A stretch of DNA of 64,000 nt, taken from assembly GCA_014871385.1 (NCBI GenBank), contig CM026427.1:7073909-7137908 (forward strand), in the 5' to 3' direction. The DNA is from Ceratodon purpureus. Lineage: Eukaryota; Streptophyta; Bryopsida; Pseudoditrichales; Ditrichaceae. Shown here one piece after another: positions 1 to 10,833 of the stretch. The notes under the pieces are model-generated. The model was given only the letters and a program-made list of their open reading frames with translations, did not search any database and was not told the origin of the DNA. The stretch's first letter is position 1. The number at the start of each line of letters is the position of its first letter. A program made the translations under genes and the position numbers.

Positions 1-433
1 AACAAACTGGAAATGCAAAGCTCTTGACTGCTTACAAAAATCCAATACAGATTCCTCGTTAGAGACTGTACCCACAGTGACTCACAAGCGATCCCACACT
101 GAAGTTCAAGCGACAGGCAACACACAGTCAACCACATATGACTCAAACGCAACCCCAAGCATAAGAAGCACTTCAAGCAAAACCAAAGCACAATATATAT
201 CACTTGCAGGGTAAAAACTGAATCAATTGATACCTACGACAGTTCCTCCTTAGTTTGATATCGAACAAGAACTGAAATGCAAAGCTCTTGACATCATCCA
301 AATGACTCCAGGTGTCTCACTTTACTTTCTATATCACTACAAGGGAATAGTTCAAATATACTCACCTCGGATCCGAGGACACACCCTGCGGGGACGCACA
401 GTTTCACAAAAAAAAAGAAAACACTGTGGAACC

Positions 434-456
434 GCAAGCCTCCAAGTGAGGCTTGC
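434..456. repeat. Conserved-stem hairpin, one of four copies
   Basis: A 9-bp perfect stem GCAAGCCTC / GAGGCTTGC with a 5-base loop. Further copies lie at 702-724, 1030-1052 and 3034-3056. The stem is identical in all four, while the loop varies (CAAGT, CACGT, CAAGT, CACTT). Each copy follows a palindrome unit by roughly 55 to 70 bases, so palindrome and hairpin travel as one module. Confidence 0.75.
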
Positions 457-552
457 ACAAACAAAAAACTAAACAGCAAGTCCTTGCCTGCATCAGCAGG
501 TACTTTCTCTCGTGCTCACAGGTCAAGCGTATAGCTCAGTCTCACCAAAAAA

Positions 553-735
553 AAAAAAGACAAGAGTCTCCAGCACTGGGCTGGAGATCATTGCTCAATA
601 AAAGTGAATTGAGATGAGGGCAAAGGGGCACCCCTCGGATCCGAGGCATGGGTCCGGGGTGCCTCCTAACCTCACTTTTCCCATGCACATACTCAAAAAC
701 AGCAAGCCTCCACGTGAGGCTTGCACAAACAAGAA
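553..735. repeat. About 180-bp unit duplicated at 2889-3070
   Basis: This stretch and 2889-3070 are near-identical by eye. Both run from a CTCCAGC/GCTGGAG-type hairpin through the type-A palindrome to the GCAAGCCTC hairpin and an A-rich tail. They are the most recent duplicate pair in the array, separated by about 2.2 kb of more diverged units. Confidence 0.75.
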
Positions 736-2627
736 AATTAAACAGCAAGTAATCAGATTGAAATCAACAAGCTGAATCCAACTAACCTCAAAGGTCAAGC
801 ACAAGCTCCGCAAAACGAACATGGAAATTAACACAAAGCCTTCCCATGCATCCAGCAAGCTGTAACAACAGCGACGCAAAACCAACGAAGAAGCGACTCA
901 AACACAAAGCCCAGGAAGATATCCACGAAGTGCAAATCAGGGAATATTTAGAATATTCTCACCTCGGATCCGAGGACACACCCTGCGGGTACGCACAGTT
1001 TCGCAAAAAAAATAAAATACTCTGAAACCGCAAGCCTCCAAGTGAGGCTTGCACGTACAAAAAGCTATCAAGTACTTGAATATGAACCATAGCCATACGG
1101 TATCTTGGTCAAAACTTTGCACAGATACGCATTTGAGTTAAATCACCAATCTAATATTCACATAACTGAACTAACAATATACATAGATGTCAAAAATAGA
1201 GAACCTGATCTGACAAACAAAAGTGCTTCATCAGGAAGGCAAATCCAGCAAACTACACAATAAAAAATAAAATAGAAATTAAATCGGAATGAAGGAAGCA
1301 AGAGGGATACCATCGAAGAAGCCAACTCAAAAGTCAAGAGCAAAAGAGCTCACACTAACTGGGTAAAAAACAGAGAATGCTGCCTGCATGTAGCAGGTAG
1401 CACCTGACATACATGATCGCAGGAGCTCGATCAGAGCTCGTCCGTAGCTCACAAGTGAAAACAAAGTAAAAAATGCCGTGACTCCAGCTCTACTCGACTC
1501 GAGCTTAGAAAATAAAATTTAATCAATTTAAAACTCCAGCATGAAGCTGGAGCTCAAGGGTGCAAAAAAGCAAAGCAAATTGCTCAGGCCGGGGCACCCC
1601 TCGGATCCGAGGTATGGACCAGGGGTGCTACCAAACCTCACTTTTTTAAGATACTTGACAAATTTATCAAAACATTACATACACTACAAGTCCAAGATGC
1701 ATCAAACCACTAAGCAACAGGCACCGCTCGAACTAAGCAATTAAACTAAAAAATAATTGAGACTCCAGCACGAAGCTGGAGCTCAAGGTCAGAAAAAAGC
1801 GAAGTAGATTGCTTAGGTCAAGGCACCCCTCGGATCCGAGGGATGGTCCAGGGGTGCCGAGGTCGTTCACGTTTTTTGGAACAGTGTGAGAGAACTTGGA
1901 AGTCTTGGTGAGAGGCATAGACAAAAAAAAAAAAAAAACGAGGAAAATGCTCCCTGCTTCAGCATGCAGCAGTTGACATTCATGATCGGAGGAGCTCGAC
2001 GAAAGCTCAACCATAGCACACAAGTGAATCAAATTAAAAATGCCGTGACTCCAGCTGCTTGCTGGAGCTCACGGTTCAATAAAAGCAAAACTGTAAGGTG
2101 ACGCCAAGGCACCCCTCGGATCCGAGGGATGGTCCAGGGGTGCCGAGGTTGTTCATTTCTGGCGCACATGTACAAGAAGACACCAATCCTAAGTGAGAGC
2201 CACACACAGAATTGGAAAAAAATAAAGAGCACGCACCCTGCATCCAGCAGGCAGCAGCTGACCTTCATGATCGGAGGAGCCCGACCAGAGCTCGACCATA
2301 GCAACCAGCGAATAAACCATGGAACAAACCAGGGAACAAACCGGGGAATATTTCAAATATACTCACCTCGGATCCGAGGACACACCCTGCGGGTACGCAG
2401 TCTCACCAAACACTTTTGCCAAAAGTTTCAGAACTACTCGGTATCTAGATTGCAATAAGAGCACAACCCAGCGGATTGGTAAACACATATTACAGATCAA
2501 CACTATATTTTTGTGCATCTATGAGCGTGACTACGAGCAATGCATATTGCAACATAAGTGGAAACAGAGCCTTGTCAATGGTTAGAAATTAAAAATGTAG
2601 AGAATCGCTCATATTCATCCATGGCGC

Positions 2628-2771
2628 TACCAAGTGCATACCAATCAGCACTGCTACAATCGTTACCAAGTGCATACCAATCAGCACTGCTACAATTGTT
2701 ACCAAGTGCATACCAATCAGCACTGCTACAATCGTTACCAAGTGCATACCAATCAGCACTGCTACAGAGTT
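2628..2771. repeat. 36-bp tandem repeat, four units
   Basis: Four head-to-tail 36-bp units begin TACCAAGTGCATACCAATCA at 2628, 2664, 2700 and 2736; the last one diverges at its end. They differ at only one or two bases. Because 36 is a multiple of three, frames stay open on both strands, which accounts for the short ORFs here. There are no spacers, so this is a minisatellite and not a CRISPR array. Confidence 0.9.
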
Positions 2772-3214
2772 GCTTTTTTGACATTCTATGCATGTAATAA
2801 AGCAAAATGAAGAAACAAGTCGAAGAGATTCATGATACATGACTGCAGGATTGGCAAAAGTTCAGTCTCAGCAAACATGGAAATAAAAAAAACAAGAGTC
2901 TCGAGCACTGGGCTGGAGATCATTGCTCAATAAAACTGAATTGAGTTGAGGGCAAAGGGGCACCCCTCGGATCCGAGGCATGGGTCCGGGGTGCCTCCTT
3001 TGCTCACTTTTTCCATACACATACTCAAAAACCGCAAGCCTCCACTTGAGGCTTGCACAAACAAAAAAACTAAAACAGGAAGGCACAAAAACAGAATGCG
3101 AAATCCACTGAGTACTAGATGTAGGAAGTATGGACAGTGAGTTAGTGGCTGAGGAGACGGACACTTTGATCTCAAACATAATACCAGTAATTAATAGTCT
3201 TCAACATTGGGTTC

Positions 3215-6200
3215 CTATGCACATACCTCCTTGATAAATCCATCGCCGTTAGCTGGATTGGCGATTGCAATAAACCGTTCCAATCGTGTCAATAATGAGG
3301 TTTTTATCACTTTAACCGCCTTCTTATTAGCTGTAAGGAGCTCAGAGGGACTTCCTTCCCGGTCTTCTCCCAATCCAGTTATCAAGGAGTCTTTGTATGC
3401 TCGAATTGCCTCCTCTTGAGCGGCGAAAATCTCCCTCTATATTCATGCAATTTTATATAGTTAGTTTTTGAATATTTACATTATGAGAGAACGCGGCTAG
3501 GATAATTAATTTAACTTGCTTACCTCGTATAAGAAGTTGATGAATGCATCTACCGTAAGATGATACCATTTCTTGTTTTTGGTTCGTGTCCACTCAATAA
3601 TGCTTGCCTGCAAGTCCTCCTCCTTCACCAAACCTTTCAGTTGGTCAAAGTCCAACAAACCGATCTGTTGGACACGCCTCAACTCATGAGTCCAGTGCTG
3701 CGCCACATGGTCTACCTGATTCTTCCTGAAACACATTACACAGAGATTCATAGATATTTAAAAAAACAAAAATTGACATTGGCAATTCGAGTAAATGGAC
3801 AAGTTCATACAGAATCTACAAAGCATTTATTCGAAATTCTAAAATGTTTGGATTTACTTACTTGTTCCAATTAGTCATGGCGTGCAACATCATATTGCAA
3901 TTTTCCGGTGTGACATTGATAATAACAGAGCGAACAGAAACATGGAATTCTGCATCTTGTTGATGAAGAGCGTTGATGCTCTCAGTCCATGCAATATGCC
4001 GATGATTCCCGTCCCAAACATGGAAGAATCGGTTGGAGAATTTCTCCAACCCCGGAGTAGAAAGCAAGCGCCTCTCAAACTCACGGTCCTCCTTGCGCCA
4101 TAACTCTGACCACGATGCCCTGTCCGTCTCTGTGACATATGACTCTTCCATCCTATAAGTCTTCAACGACAGATAGAAGCATGCCGATGCCCGCCTGTAT
4201 CCACGCGTGAATTCAGCCTTGAGCTTTTGAATGTCGTACTGCAAGGGCTCCCTCACATCCTTCATGGGGATCATTCTGCAGAGTGGCACGTCAATCTCCA
4301 TACCTGGCAGATCCATCGCACTCTGAAGTGCAAGGTGCGAGGTTCCCATCACCTCCCTGCGTAGCATGTTCTCCATTGCTGCCATGCCTCCTAAGCTATT
4401 CTCCATGTCAGCGGTGGTGCAAGGTACCACCTCCATCCCATGCTCGCTGCTCATCTACACACAAGTACATAAAATTAGAGATTCTCAGTGAATTGTATCA
4501 ATGCACGGTTAACATTAATTTCACTCTGGCAAGCAAGGGACCACATCAGGTTCCAAGTTACTATTTAGCACACAAAATCCTAGACTAAGCACTTAAAGTA
4601 TGAGTCTGAAATATTAATTCGATCCATGCTGAGAGAATCTGAATTAGCTAGTCAGACACCTAACATTGGAGAAACTAACTTCACATTCGAAGGTCAGTCC
4701 ATCCCAACTTACTGCGTCCATCTCAGTAGATTCCGCAACTGTGCTCAGGAGCTCCGGGAAAGCAACCGAATCGGAATGACCAGGCAGATTTTTGATATCG
4801 AAACGGTCCTCCCTCGGATTACGAAGCACCTCGACCGCCTGCAAAGAGAGAATGAGAGCTGAACAGAAGATCCAGCGACAAATTCTACCAAACACCCTAC
4901 CTTGACGACAGATCACCGAAACGTTCCAAGAACAGTTCTTTCTACAACACACGACAATGATATTGAGCTCCAGGCAAGTGGAAATTGCAAGCGATGCTTG
5001 AATCCAATGGATTTAACGTTTTCAATCAATAAATATCATGCATGGTATAGCTGAATTCATGCTCGCAATCAAAGGATGACATCAATTTGCAAGTAACCAT
5101 TCAGCTAATTTCAACCTAGACTATTCAGAATTGTCATAAGTCTCAGAAGTCGAGACGAGACATGGGGCTGGAAACTGAATTACCCATAACCAAAACCTGA
5201 CAAGAGTTTATTATCATTTGAATGTCACTCCTACACTCATACACTCATTGAGCAGTGATGTCTGCTTACGGATTACCACAAAACTTCAAGGTATTCCTGA
5301 GTTCTTCTCGATTGCACAAAAGTTACGCAAATATGTCAAGGAGCACTGAATCGAACTTACCTCTTCAAACTGGCTGGAATTCGTTCCTCTGCTCAACACC
5401 TCTGGGACCGCAACGAAGTGGGTGTCTCCCAGAATTTCGAGTTCAGAGTGGTCCTCTCTCAAGCTATCGAGCACCTCGATCCCCTGCGAGACAATAATGA
5501 AATTACCCAACAAGTGCTTCTTACAGATTCCCTGAAATCTTGGACCTAGGGTTTGGGTACTATATGTGAAGCTAATATCGCACTTGGTGATCATAAAAGA
5601 TTCCTAGAATTTGTCCAGACTTGTATGCATTGCAAGAATCATGCCCACCGAAGTAGTTAGGAGGAAGAGAACTTACCTGGTCTTGAGAAAACTCCGTTGA
5701 AGTGAGAGCAGCCGGCTCCTCGCTCAAGCTACCGAGGTCAGCTCGTTCTGCGACTGAGGCGGTACTTCGATGTCTGAACCCCGTACCACCAGTATCTGAG
5801 TCAACCGGGAGGCCCTGCAGTCAATGCACATGCACCATAATTGCGTCACGCCTTCCTATCCAGTCTGCTCGGAAATTACTTGACTGTGACACTATCAAAC
5901 TCACCAACTGCATCTCACTCATGTACGGGAACTCTAAAACGTGAAATTGAATGGCCAAACTAATTCCTTGGAGAAATTGTCCATAGCAAGAGCTTGGGCG
6001 GATTAGACATAATGAAATAATAAATTAAATATGATAAACTTAAAATGCACATAAAGAGAAAAAAGTAGTGAGCAAACAAATAAGTCTGATATACTTGACA
6101 TATAGTAGCCAATTCCTTGATTTTTAGATGGCCAGATTCATCTGATAAACAATCCACTTCAGCAATACGGCTGAGAGCATCCTTCTCCTTGCGTCTCCTC

Positions 6201-6352
6201 TGGTATGTGATCTGCTTGGAATTTCCAAAATGAGATCCTCGCCTTCTCCCTCTACCTCTAGTCCTACATGATCTAGGAGCCCTAGGCACTCTTGTACTAG
6301 GTTCCTCCCCGTCCCTCATGTGTCTCACTAACACGCTCCCGCAAACATACAA
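3215..6352 (-). CDS. ParB/sulfiredoxin-fold-like protein, seven exons (probable transposon accessory gene)
   Basis: Reading GT-AG junctions with consistent phase gives exons 6352-6095, 5814-5677, 5483-5361, 4838-4713, 4454-3862, 3725-3524 and 3436-3215 (or a donor at 3227 leading to a further exon). The product is about 554 residues. The N-terminus is basic (RTRGRGRRRG). Exons 2-4 (46, 41 and 42 codons, all phase 0) look alike, especially exons 3 and 4 (GIEVLDSLRED and AVEVLRNPRED), suggesting exon duplication. Exon 5 carries IDVPLCRMIPMKDVREP and, about 100 residues later, VWDGNHRHIAW. These resemble the two ParB-N/sulfiredoxin boxes (VPL..I.p...R and DGxHRxxA). No helix-turn-helix was recognised. 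It lies 517 bp from a divergent transposase gene, so it may be an accessory protein of that element. The ParB assignment is by motif only. The start is the first ATG of exon 1 and is not certain. Confidence 0.6.
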
Positions 6353-6869
6353 CTAACTGGGAGGATTGTCATGAAATTGATAAGTGAGACGTTCATTGTC
6401 ACTTAGCAGACTATGTGTATCTTCTCCTCTAATCCCTATAACGCCTGTATTGTGAGTGATACCTGTTATGGATGGTGCCAGTATATAAATAAACTATAAT
6501 ATTAGTAAACATTTGAATTATTGCCGCTAGATCCTTCTATGAAGTCCAACATCGATCTGTAAAGAGTATGACATGATATTATGTTTGAATTATGGAGATC
6601 CACTAATTATCGTTTCATGACCTGGACGCAAATTAGAACGTCCAATTTACTATACTGTATCTTGACAAACCCCTATTTAAATTAAAGGTCAATCCTAAAA
6701 GATTAAATTGACGGCTGCTTGTTATATTTGTAGTAGCAAACAATAACCATATTGGCGCTCTCAGCCGCCTAATCACTTTAGTATGTCAGATACTAAGTAA
6801 CTAAATTTTGTGCTCTACAGGTCATGCAATATCCACCTCTACAAATTATTTATTTAAAGAACATGTAAG
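6353..6869. promoter_or_regulatory. Divergent intergenic region of the two-gene element
   Basis: This AT-rich gap separates the two divergent genes. A TATA-like TATATAAATAA lies near 6482 in plus orientation. A CTCTACAG stretch near 6813-6820 could be an acceptor for an upstream exon of the plus-strand gene. No repeat of the BamHI palindrome is present here. Confidence 0.35.
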
Positions 6870-9800
6870 GTGGCAATTTATTTAGCCCCCGACGAACTAT
6901 ATAGTCTCTCCAATGTCTTGGAGTCACAACTCATTGTATTGTTGTATTCCCACTCCACCTCTCCTCCAATGCATGATTGTACTTCTTCCATCTTCTATAG
7001 TACTCTTAGAATAGCCTCTCTGCGAGCTCATGACGGGGGTATTCCATTAGTGATGTCTGTAGGTCCAGACAATAAGGTACTTGTCGAGGAGCGACTGCTT
7101 AGTTTAAGGTTTGGTTTTAGAGCCGGGACCATTTACGTGGAAGAAGAGATCTTCGATGATAATGGAGAGATTCGTGAGTGTATATTTCAAGTTAAGGATA
7201 GTACACCTGATGGTTATGTCTGGAATCTTGGCATTGGAACTTTCAAGGTATATGGGTTATCAGATGCACAGATGTCTGAGTCTACTGTTCTTTTGACCCC
7301 TCCTCCTTCAACGTCTACTGTTCCAGTTCCTGGTCGAGCATCTGTCAAAATAGAACCGAGTGACAATTCAGTGCACTTGTTGAGTGACTCGGATGATGAC
7401 ACTCACAGTGAAATCAAGCTAGGAGATACTAGGTCAAATCCATTCCAGTCTCGGGGGTCTCAGCAGTCAAGTCGTCCATCGCGACAGAGCAGTCGTTCTA
7501 GTATGTCCGCATCATTGTTTACAGGGCGTCCACTTATTCATCCTACTTCCCAGAAAAATAGAAGCGTCTTGTTTGCCATCAGGATGACGGCATCGAGAAG
7601 GGGCTCCCGATCAGAACTGTCGCAGATTGATTTTGACACAATCGACCATGAACAAGTGAAGTATTTACCGCTAGTTTATGACGGAGACAAGATTTTTGAG
7701 CTGCCCCCTTTACCTGAAGGCGTTCCACCTCAATTTGGAGGTGGCATGGACGGGATGAGCAAGCAGTATGATGGCCACACCTGGTGCAAGACCATGACCA
7801 CAAACATCAAGAACGAGTATGGCCTCACATATCGTAAGTCATCCTGTACTGGACATTTAGAATGTCCCAACCGTAGTTGCGATTATATCTGCAGGAATAA
7901 TGGAATGGTAAACAGCACAGAATGGTCAGGTGTAGCCTTCGTACCGTTTTCTGTGGGAGGATCTCCCACCGAGAAATCTACATTAGCATGCAAAGTATGT
8001 AAGACACCTCCAATTTGTCTAGCACTGTGCGAGGCTAGGATCTACCACGTATTATCCGCAGATAAAGATGTTACCCGTGCGGCCATTCATTTAGGACGTC
8101 ACAGACATCCTGTATCTCAAGGTAGATGTCAGGATTCAATGGACGTAATGTTTGAGTGCATTGCTAAGGAGGTTCAGAAGACACCTAACGCCAAGAATTC
8201 TGCTATCGTCTTAGCGGCCAGCAAGCAGTACCTTGCCGATGCTCTGATCCGTCCAACTGCAGGAGGTAGTCATCTTTGAGGAGCATCTATGGATGCTGTA
8301 ATGGACCAATTTGAGACTCTTACATCACCGAATATACGCAATTTTGTTTCTGGCTCGAAGAGGTTTTTTCGCCAAGGAAGAGGAGTGACAGACAGCATCC
8401 TGGAGCTGAAGGACTACTCCAACTTCGATTTTATCCATCGTAATCAATTCCCTGGACAGAACGAAGGCAAGGTATTTCTATTCAAGATGTCCACTGATGG
8501 TCCAGGAAGCGGTGTGGATTTGGTGAAGCGCATGCAGCCCGGAGGCAATCTTCAAGACTGTTGGATCATGTTTGACCATGTCAAGCGCGTAGCTGACTGG
8601 ACCACTATGGCATGCCACGTTTATGACAGTAAGTACTGTAAAGTTCTGACGATTGCCCTTTGTGACATGCAATCCGAAGATGCTGCTGCTCAGGAGTTAT
8701 TTTGGCTTCAGCTTAATGAAGTTATGCGGAAGAACGGCCTTGAAAATACTAATTTCAAAGGATTCCTGGCTGACAACGCTGGAGGCAACTGGCACGCTGT
8801 TCGTAAGGTGTATGGGAACGGCGATCCCAATGATCCAATGGAAGAACGTGAACGCACTTGTCTTTTCCGCTGGACAAAGTGCTTGCAGAGGGCAACTTCC
8901 CGGAACATCTTGCCAAGCTTTCAAGACCAACACAAAGCTTTGTGCAAAGTATGGAAGGACGCAAAGTCCCAGGAGGAAGCAGACGCATAGTACAACGTCA
9001 TCCGCGGGTGGTGGCTTTCGTCAGGCGCCACAACAGAAGAAGGAAGGGGTCATCTAAATGATTGGATGGCTTTCTGGCACTATCGTTACAGACAATGGGG
9101 AGGGTCAATGCAGCTTGTAAGTTGAATTGTCTTTTAATCTTTCATCTAGTATTAGTATACTTGAATTATTTTTTATGATCCTGAAAATGACATCATTTGT
9201 TTCATTTTTTTCCCCAGGATCTTACCCTTGACGAGAGAGCCGACATGCCTTCCTGCAACCTTGCCGAAACGGTCCACAACAGATGGCTTCAACAATCAGG
9301 AAATACAATGACCTGTTTGTACGAGGCAACAGTGGATGATATGATCCGAGCATTCATGCAGATCACAAGTTACCGGTCTTGGCTGAAAGGAGGAAAGGGC
9401 GGTAAAGGTCCGGACAGAGCAGAACTTCGTTTACGCCACGCTCAACGCTCTAGTGACCCCAAGTTGATTGCTGAGGCAGTGAACTCCTACCCGGGAGCGG
9501 AGGATATATTGACGAAGAAAGGAGGCTTGGAAGGTGCAGAGATCTTTGGATCTACAAAACGGAAGTTAGATTTGCCTCCCGGTTCCAGTCATGACTCTCA
9601 TCGTTATGATACAGTGAATTACTCCATTCCTCGTGATGGCACGAGGTCCACCAGAGCACGCATTGAGGAGGCCCTTTCTCAACCTGACTCGGGTGTTCAA
9701 CACACTACTTCAGTGCAGGAGACAGATTGCGACCCCTCTAAGTGGCACATTGCCAGACTGTCCGGCAAGTCTAACCGAAAATGCCAAGCAATGCAGGCTC

Positions 9801-10588
9801 ATACGAATGAGAAGTGTGATACCCGAGTGCGCCGAGGTACACATGGTACGTCTGCTCCTACATATGTAGGCATGAAGAAGGAGTTCAGAATCGATCGTCA
9901 TATTTCTACTGACTTCTGGTTTTGCGCCGATGACATTAATAGATGTGTAAAAGGCACAAAGAAGTCGTTTGTGATCGATTGGCCATCTATCCCGCAGACT
10001 TGGCCTGTGAAAAGGGGCACAAATTTGACCATCAAAGAGATTTTGGCTCTTGAGGAGGCCGGGTTTCAACTCCAACAACGTGGAGTACTATCACCTCGAC
10101 GTCAGTTCTAGGTTGCTGCTAATATGCCGCTTCCAAGGAGTCATTTCCCGGTCCCTGTCGATCCTGATACACACCCGACGACTCGAAACGGATATGCCAT
10201 CAGGAGAAGTTCTGACGTACCTACCTCCGAGCACCGCAACAAGTGGAGCAGCGCGGGTCTCATGAACAAGTATTGGATAACAAGTGTCACATCGATCCCA
10301 TATCCAGGATTTGGCTGTGTCATCTCCTTGAAGAGTCCCAGTGAAACCATATATTGTATCACCATCACGGACTTCCCTGGATGTACTTGCCCCGACTTCA
10401 TGAAAATGACTTCGGAAACCCTTGGCAAAAGAGGCCATTGGAAGTACTGCAAACATGTTTATTATATCTTCCGCTATCTATGTGAGATGGATTACAAGGT
10501 TGATACTTTTATGCACGCCCCTAGCTTCAGCTTCAACGAAGTTATGCGTGTTCTAGAGATGGCCAAAGTTGCTGAACCGCTTGAGTAG
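6870..10588 (+). pseudogene. Mutator-like (MULE) SWIM-type transposase with three in-frame stops
   Basis: Two exons, 6870-9116 and 9218-10588 (GT-AG intron of 101 bp), form one frame of about 1,206 codons. It is broken only by TGA at 8277 and TAG at 8988 and 10109, with no frameshift. Order: a variable N-terminal part; a Ser-rich linker; a Cys-rich region (CTGHLECPNRSCDYIC, then CKVC..CLALC) ending in IHLGRHRHPV, like the HxH of WRKY/GCM1-type zinc fingers; an RNase H-like core with IMFDHVKR and FLADNAGGNWHAVRKVYG carrying candidate catalytic Asp residues; a conserved downstream region; and a SWIM finger (CTC at about 10382 and KYCKH at about 10441). These are MULE/FAR1-type features. The 5' edge is uncertain: the frame opens upstream of the first in-frame ATG (6969), so an earlier exon is likely. 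The stops would cut the product unless read through, so I call it a young pseudogene. Confidence 0.75.
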
Positions 10589-10795
10589 TTTTTTGTATGG
10601 TTAGACTCTGGTATTGAGTGACCAATACAGTTCAAGAATACATTATATGAATAGCGGAATTGATTTGTTTTGGCTTTGAGCTGGATTTGGAATCCGCAGA
10701 ACATAAATAAAGGTCACTTTTTTTTATTTATTGTTCACTTCTCAAATGTGGTCGTGTAAAAATTAAGAAGAAAAATAATGTTTTGGCATATTTTG

Positions 10796-10833
10796 GGAAT
10801 ATTCTCTCCTCGGATCCGAGGAGAGAATATTCC
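10796..10833. repeat. Perfect 38-bp palindrome
   Basis: Each 19-base arm reads GGAATATTCTCTCCTCGGA, and the second half is its exact reverse complement with no spacer. The central 14 bp equal the array palindrome, and the arm matches the type-B context (GAATATTCTCACCTCGG at about 952) with one difference. It lies 208 bp past the transposase stop. Imperfect complementarity continues outward (AAGAAGAAAAATAATGTTTTG against CAAAATATTCTTCTTT). It could be a transposon end, a binding site or a cruciform. Confidence 0.9.

Larger units (their letters stand above)
340..3060. repeat. Modular palindrome/hairpin repeat array
   Basis: The 14-bp perfect palindrome CCTCGGATCCGAGG (BamHI core) occurs at 365, 633, 962, 1599, 1828, 2114, 2366 and 2965. 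It sits in two contexts. Type A (633, 1599, 1828, 2114, 2965) is nested in an outer inverted pair GGCACCCCT / AGGGGTGCC or a close variant, forming a bigger hairpin. Type B (365, 962, 2366) is preceded by GAATA-rich sequence ending ACTCA or TCTCA and followed by ACACCCTGCGGG. Between the copies are other hairpins, such as CTCCAGC..GCTGGAG pairs near 1530, 1762, 2047 and 568. Short open frames here are repeats read through and are not called as genes. The period is irregular, so this is a modular array and not a simple satellite. Only the sequence pattern is observed; the function is unknown. Confidence 0.8.

Noticed and set aside
2628-2771. CRISPR-like 36-bp repeats
   Set aside because: Units are contiguous with no spacers and lie in eukaryotic DNA.
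294-3179. Many 60-100-codon frames on the minus strand with a shared PRIRG/GSEG motif
   Set aside because: The shared peptide is only the translated palindrome (CGGATCCG) in different frames; no start, splice or family evidence.
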